Source: Cryptomeria japonica
Lineage: Eukaryota; Streptophyta; Pinopsida; Cupressales; Cupressaceae
Direction of reading: 5' to 3'
Assembly (NCBI RefSeq): GCF_030272615.1
Contig: NC_081414.1
Coordinates: 50,995,136 to 51,059,135 of the forward strand
Length of the DNA: 64,000 bases
A program made the position numbers and the translations under genes. The notes beneath the pieces were generated by a model. That model was not told the DNA's origin and made no database searches. It was given only the letters and a program-made list of their open reading frames with translations. This document shows, piece after piece, positions 59,965 to 64,000 of this stretch. Numbering within the stretch: the first letter of the stretch is position 1; each line of letters starts with the position of its first letter.

Positions 59965-60595
59965 CAACTGCATCTATTTGGAATGCATTACCCAAACACC
60001 GCAATCGATCACTCGCACACGAAGTTCCACGAGTGTGATCTTTTTCAAATCCTAATATGATTTCTATCTCGTCAACCTCTAGAGGAGCCACCTGACTTGG
60101 CTCCACCCAAACCAAGATCCATTCTTCCCACTTTTCAAGATTGTATTTCTCTTCACTATCTTGCAGTTTCCCTCGTGAATTTTCAATTATAGTGTAGAGT
60201 TCTTCACGAAGGACACCACCACATCGTCTAGAGTCTATGCTTTAATTTTTTTCTTTGATCCCATGGAGGCCAATAGTCCTCTGTTTCAGGAAGTGCTTCC
60301 TGAATAGTCATGGGGGGGAGAGGTAATTCTTGAAATTCTCTTCTATTGGGAGATTGTGTACATAACCTCTTGGTCTTCTGAAAGCTGACAATTATACTTT
60401 GAGTCCACCAACTCTTGTTCCACACTATAGAAATTTTTGGATATTGACCTCCAAATATCCCTCGGTGCAAAAGTATCATTCTCATAATAGAAAAAAGGTG
60501 CTCCTTGCATGAACACATTGATTTCCTCCAAGGGTGGCCCAATAGGTTTCGCAAGAACTCCAAAACCAGTTAGACCCTCCGGACATAAATTAGAG
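59950..60595 (-). pseudogene. DRM: DRM-type DNA methyltransferase fragment A
   Basis: Minus-strand reading gives, in order, Pro-Phe-Phe-Tyr-Tyr-Glu-Asn; Ile-Trp-Arg-Ser-Ile-Ser; Glu-Leu-Val-Asp-Ser-Lys; then after a frameshift near 60345 Leu-Pro-Leu-Pro-Pro-x-Thr-Ile-x-Glu-Ala-Leu-Pro; Tyr-Trp-Pro-Pro-Trp-Asp; Leu-Val-Trp-Val; Val-Ala-Pro-Leu-Glu-Val-Asp-Glu; Leu-Gly-Phe-x-Lys-Asp-His-Thr-Arg-Gly; and Leu-Gly-Asn-Ala-Phe-Gln-x-Asp-x-Val-Ala near 59985-59955. These are landmarks of the first half of the methyltransferase domain of plant DRM proteins (the motif IX-X side of the rearranged order). DRM enzymes carry out RNA-directed de novo methylation. The UBA domains and catalytic Pro-Cys motif are absent; stops and one frameshift make it a pseudogene. 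Confidence 0.85.
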
Positions 60596-60994
60596 ATGTC
60601 ACATCAGACACTCTGACATTGTTTGTTTGTATTGCATACTATCGGTCTATTTATCACCCTTAAACACTTTCCTCTGCCATTCTCCAATTGCTCTCTTCTA
60701 GGCAGCTGATGAGCTTGTTTCCATGTCATTCAAGATAATGCCTGCTTGCTTTCTTTTAGGAAATTTGCTTGCACATGACTCTTCAACTTGTATGTTCTGC
60801 TTCCATACAGATATAAATTTTAATTCACGCTCATATAATAATTAAATAAAATAAGCATTTGTAATGAAAAGATTTAGTCATTCGATGTTACTTATTATCT
60901 GATGGAAAGATCCTAGACAATTCTTGGAGAAAGGAAACATCATTGATAATCATTTTTTGCAAATAACACTGAATTAAATAAATTAAAAATGTTT

Positions 60995-61060
60995 CATGTA
61001 ATTTTTAAAAGTAGAACTCGTTCAATGCTTTCATGCACCGACGGCAAAGCCGTCTGACCC
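60995..61060. repeat. Inverted repeat, right arm
   Basis: Reverse complement of 59896-59964. The arms enclose about 1,030 bp holding DRM fragment A. Confidence 0.9.
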
Positions 61061-61465
61061 ACACCATTATGCATAATAGAACAAATCAATATAATAGGCT
61101 ATTATAAAGAATCTATACAAAAATATGAAAGAACATTAAATTACCATTACAAACCCATAAACCATTAAATAGTGAAAATAGATATAAATTTGTAAATGTC
61201 TCCCTATAAACACCACAACCATAACCAAAACAAAAAAAATTCTTACCCGCAAAAACTTAGCTGGTGAGTTGCAAGTCTACAACATCTCTCAGATGATCAA
61301 ACCGTTTCTTAATTTTGTTCTTCTGGTTAGTCAATGGATTTAGTTGCATGTTCAAGTTTTCTATTTGAAGCCTTCTATTTCCCTATATTTGAGACATAAT
61401 AAAATTCTTGTGAGTAGGAAATTGATTCAGGAGTTACGTGTGAAGAATTTGGCAAAGTAAATGAT
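61061..61465. other. No gene recognised between repeat arm and DRM fragment B
   Basis: AT-rich; could be intron-like sequence of the broken DRM gene or transposon DNA. Confidence 0.35.
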
Positions 61466-61640
61466 GACAATCAAACTCAAATTTTATCTGTCTTGATTAA
61501 AGACTTTTATCCTGATGGCATTAAATTAAAGTTCTTTCTCTATTTTTTGGTGACCTCTGGAGCAGAGGTTGCTTTGCATCGACCTGGGATACATTTAACT
61601 TGTGTTGTGTCTGCGGAAATATGTATCCTAGGACGATGCA
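61466..61640 (+). pseudogene. DRM: DRM-type DNA methyltransferase fragment B (motif I region)
   Basis: Plus-strand frame with Leu-Ser-Val-Leu, Phe-Tyr-Pro-Asp-Gly-Ile, then Gly-Ala-Glu-Val-Ala-Leu-His-Arg-x-Gly-Ile, Cys-Val-Val-Ser-x-Glu-Ile. In plant DRM proteins this is the segment starting at the end of motif X and covering motif I, the S-adenosylmethionine site. The usual Leu-Phe-Ser-Gly-Ile-Gly-Gly core is corrupted (Tyr-Phe-Leu-Val-Thr-Ser-Gly), so the site is dead. In the protein it follows directly on fragment A, yet here it lies 1.5 kb away in the opposite orientation. Confidence 0.85.
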
Positions 61641-61649
61641 ATGCAACCT

Positions 61650-61862
61650 TTGCTCCACCAATACCGGATAGAAGAGAAAGTACTTTAATTTAAAGCCATC
61701 ACATTAAAATGCTTTCAAGACATATATTAGGTATAAAAGGAAGCCTACCCTGTCATTTGAAGGGGTTTACCTACAATTCAAGTGATCTCTTAATTATAAA
61801 ATCAATTCAATTCCAAGTGAACATGCAATCAAGCATTCATCAAGAATTGAAGGAGAAATCAC
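61650..61862. repeat. Direct repeat, copy 1
   Basis: Begins TGCTCCACCAATACC; recurs at 62035-62190 with a 50-60 bp internal gap in the second copy. Adjoins the end of DRM fragment B. Confidence 0.8.
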
Positions 61863-62034
61863 GTTAATAAAGATATTTAATAAAGATATCATCTTTTAAA
61901 TTAAGAAATGGGCAGAAGATTAAGAATACAAACCTTTCATATTGCACACTTCAAGGTATATTAAAATCAGTTTAAAGTGTATTCATTTAGGGACCTTTCA
62001 TAAAATATTCTCAACTTACATATCATAAAAGGAT

Positions 62035-62190
62035 CTGCTCCACCAATACCAGATAGAAGAGAAAGTACTTTAATTTAAAGCCATCGGGATAAAATGCTTT
62101 CAAGACATATAAAATCAAGTGATCTCTTAGTCATAAAATCAATTCAATTCCAAGTGAACAGGCAATCAAGCATTGAAGGAGAATTCAAGT
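62035..62190. repeat. Direct repeat, copy 2
   Basis: Counterpart of 61650-61862, with CTGCTCCACCAATACC, AGTACTTTAATTTAAAGCC and TCAATTCCAAGTGAACA blocks in the same order. Confidence 0.8.
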
Positions 62191-62584
62191 TGGTGCAGCT
62201 GAATTTGGAAGACAAAAGGACTCAATGAAGCCATTAAAGACTTTTGAAGGTCTTAGGAGTGAAGAGCCAATCAATTATGATGTCTTAATGGGGCAGCCTT
62301 AAACAACACACAGTAAGCTTTGACTGCTTAGGTGTGTTGTGGGCCCATTCCTTCCCTTGACGTCCCTTCTCGTCTGTTTCCGTTAAAAAGACAATCACCG
62401 TTAGCATTTGAATTCAAACAGTGTTCTCGCGTTTGACTGCATAGAACAAAACAAATGGCATAAGAAACTCTCATCTACCTCGCAATTGTCATAGAATACC
62501 TCCCCAAGGAGATATTCTCATGTCCTTTCCTGCTTTATGCTGTTGATGAAATACATAAGCGTCCTCACAATGCAGTCAATGCAA

Positions 62585-62945
62585 CAAATAGATTTCCATT
62601 TCGATCAGTTTTATTTGCCAACGTACTCTCTACCTGTGCCAAAATGGGAGCTTTGGAATAGAGTATGGGCTTCCATCAAAGCAGAAGGTAAGGGAAATTA
62701 ATATCAGATGCTTACGGTTGGAAATGCTCTATTTGACATGTTTGGAAAATGTGGAAGTATAGATTGCAGGATATGCACAAGATGTGTTTGAAATGGATTT
62801 AGAAACTTCCAACCAAATGTGATTAGTGAGTATAGATATTGTAGTGCAACTGCCTAGGTACACATGCATGCAAAATATGTAAGCTTAGATAAGGCACATG
62901 AACTATTTGACATAATGCCTCAAAGATCACCCAATATCCAATGAC
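62585..62945 (+). pseudogene. Pentatricopeptide repeat (PPR) protein fragment
   Basis: In two or three plus-strand frames: Phe-x-x-Val-Leu-Ser-Thr-Cys-Ala-Lys-Met-Gly-Ala-Leu-Glu near 62620-62660, Val-Gly-Asn-Ala-Leu-Phe-Asp-Met-Phe-Gly-Lys-Cys-Gly-Ser-Ile-Asp near 62715-62765, and Ala-His-Glu-Leu-Phe-Asp-Ile-Met-Pro-Gln-Arg near 62895-62930. These are the phrases of PLS-class PPR repeats, which bind organellar RNA. About three repeats remain, with stops and frameshifts. Confidence 0.8.
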
Positions 62946-64000
62946 GGTTGGGAGAAAGAAAACATCATTTTTTTGATAATCTTAAATATTTCTTTATTCA
63001 TCACTATAAATCTATTATGAATATAGTCTCAATATTGCAGAAATTTATTCTATTATGAATGCAATATTTAGGGATGTAATCTTTATATATTTTTTTAATT
63101 AGGAAAAGGTCCTAATAGAATCCCCAACTAATTAATCTACAGAAAGATACCACTAAAGAAAGAAATTCAATCCTCACCACTATGGTCTTGAAGGCTTTTA
63201 AGACACTTGGATTCCTATTTTGGCCCGCTTTTCCTTGACCCTATGTTAAGATAGTAAACTAGTTTGAGAGAATCTATTGGGTGGGAAATTGTGTATGGTT
63301 GCAATTATTTTCATGCATGGAAAGTGATTTAAAGTTTGGACCAATAGAGGATAAGTATTTCTTGAACCTTCAAGGACATGTGTAGAGCACCGCATGGATG
63401 TTTCTCCATTATTGAACTCTTTGAATATGTAAGTAAATTATTTTTGGTTGATGACACAGTAAGTGTGGTATTTGTCTTTTCGATATGTTGTGGATAATAT
63501 TAATCAAATATGGAATTTTTTTGATGCTATATACACTATGTTTTGGATTGAATTTAGGTAAGCGAAGAGGTAATGGAAGAATAAAAGAGGCACACAAAGG
63601 AAGAAGAGTGAAATAGGTGGTTTGGGATGGAGGTTACAAGTATATATGATAATTCGTATGGATAATTTGTTGTCTATAAAGAGGCGAATAAGCTATCACA
63701 ACTTCAACATGAATGAATGCCTCATCTACAAAAGTAAAAGGTACCTCTAATGGTTTCAAAATTTGTCAAAATAGTTATGATATACCAAATAATCAAGTGG
63801 AATATCCTTTAGGTAACTAATATTATCTTCAAACTATTTATTTTGATTTTCATCATATCCTTTCCATGTGCATTTCCCTTGGTTTTAGTCCCATTTTTTC
63901 TTTATTTTATATATATTCAAAACAAAATTTATAGATGCCTCTACTTGTCTCACCACTCATTAATTGTTTGGGATTTTCATTCCATTCACCAAGGTTGGCA
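62946..64000. other. No gene recognised
   Basis: AT-rich sequence to the right edge without motifs. Confidence 0.4.

Noticed and set aside
61061-61080. Right terminus of the CACTA-like element
   Set aside because: The sequence beyond the right arm (GTCTGACCCACACCATTATG) resembles the left end only in GACCCA and lacks TAGTG; too weak to call.

Overview
The window reads as nuclear DNA of a seed plant with a large, repeat-rich genome. The mix of Ty1/copia and Ty3/gypsy elements, LINE fragments, a TRIM and CACTA-like DNA, together with a land-plant raffinose-synthase-family gene, supports this. A conifer or other gymnosperm is my guess, not shown. There are no bacterial features and no rRNA or tRNA genes that I can support. 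Most of the 64 kb is nested, decaying transposons. I could build one intact multi-exon gene.

Layout. 1-14.5 kb: a copia integrase scrap, an array of ten palindromic repeats (3358-3879), and a decayed minus-strand Ty3/gypsy pol (5488-10165). A LINE piece with a 16-bp target duplication and a plus-strand copia (10179-13372) are inserted in it. 14.4-23 kb: LINE reverse-transcriptase-tail/RNase H remains, a small minus-strand LTR element whose 5' LTR abuts a roughly 500-bp AC-rich microsatellite, a 371-bp TRIM, and another LINE ORF1 piece. 23.2-31.2 kb: a complete copia (8,028 bp, 448-bp LTRs, CTTTT target duplication) with one frame through gag-pol broken only by five TAG codons. 31.6-40 kb: a gag-protease-only gypsy element with a 1.67-kb solo LTR nested in its gag. 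The pair is flanked by two copies of the same host sequence.

40.4-47.2 kb: a 14-exon GH36 raffinose-synthase-family gene on the minus strand (798 codons, apparently intact, with a likely plastid transit peptide and a TATA box). 48.7-49.4 kb: an unrecognised gene with one nonsense codon. 50.1-51.4 kb: a solo LTR. 51.9-55.2 kb: a pogo/Tigger-like DDE transposase gene, interrupted at 55,211 by a second copia of the same broad family as the 23-31 kb element.

59.6-63 kb: the second copia stops in reverse transcriptase at a CACTA-like end. Beyond it lie two pieces of a DRM-type (domains rearranged) DNA methyltransferase gene in opposite orientations, separated by one arm of a transposon-like inverted repeat, and then a PPR gene fragment. 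The two DRM pieces adjoin in the ancestral protein, so the simplest reading is an inversion between the repeat arms. The enzyme family concerned is the one that silences transposons, which makes this the most interesting locus, followed by the palindrome array, the TRIM, and the TAG-biased nonsense spectrum of the LTR elements.
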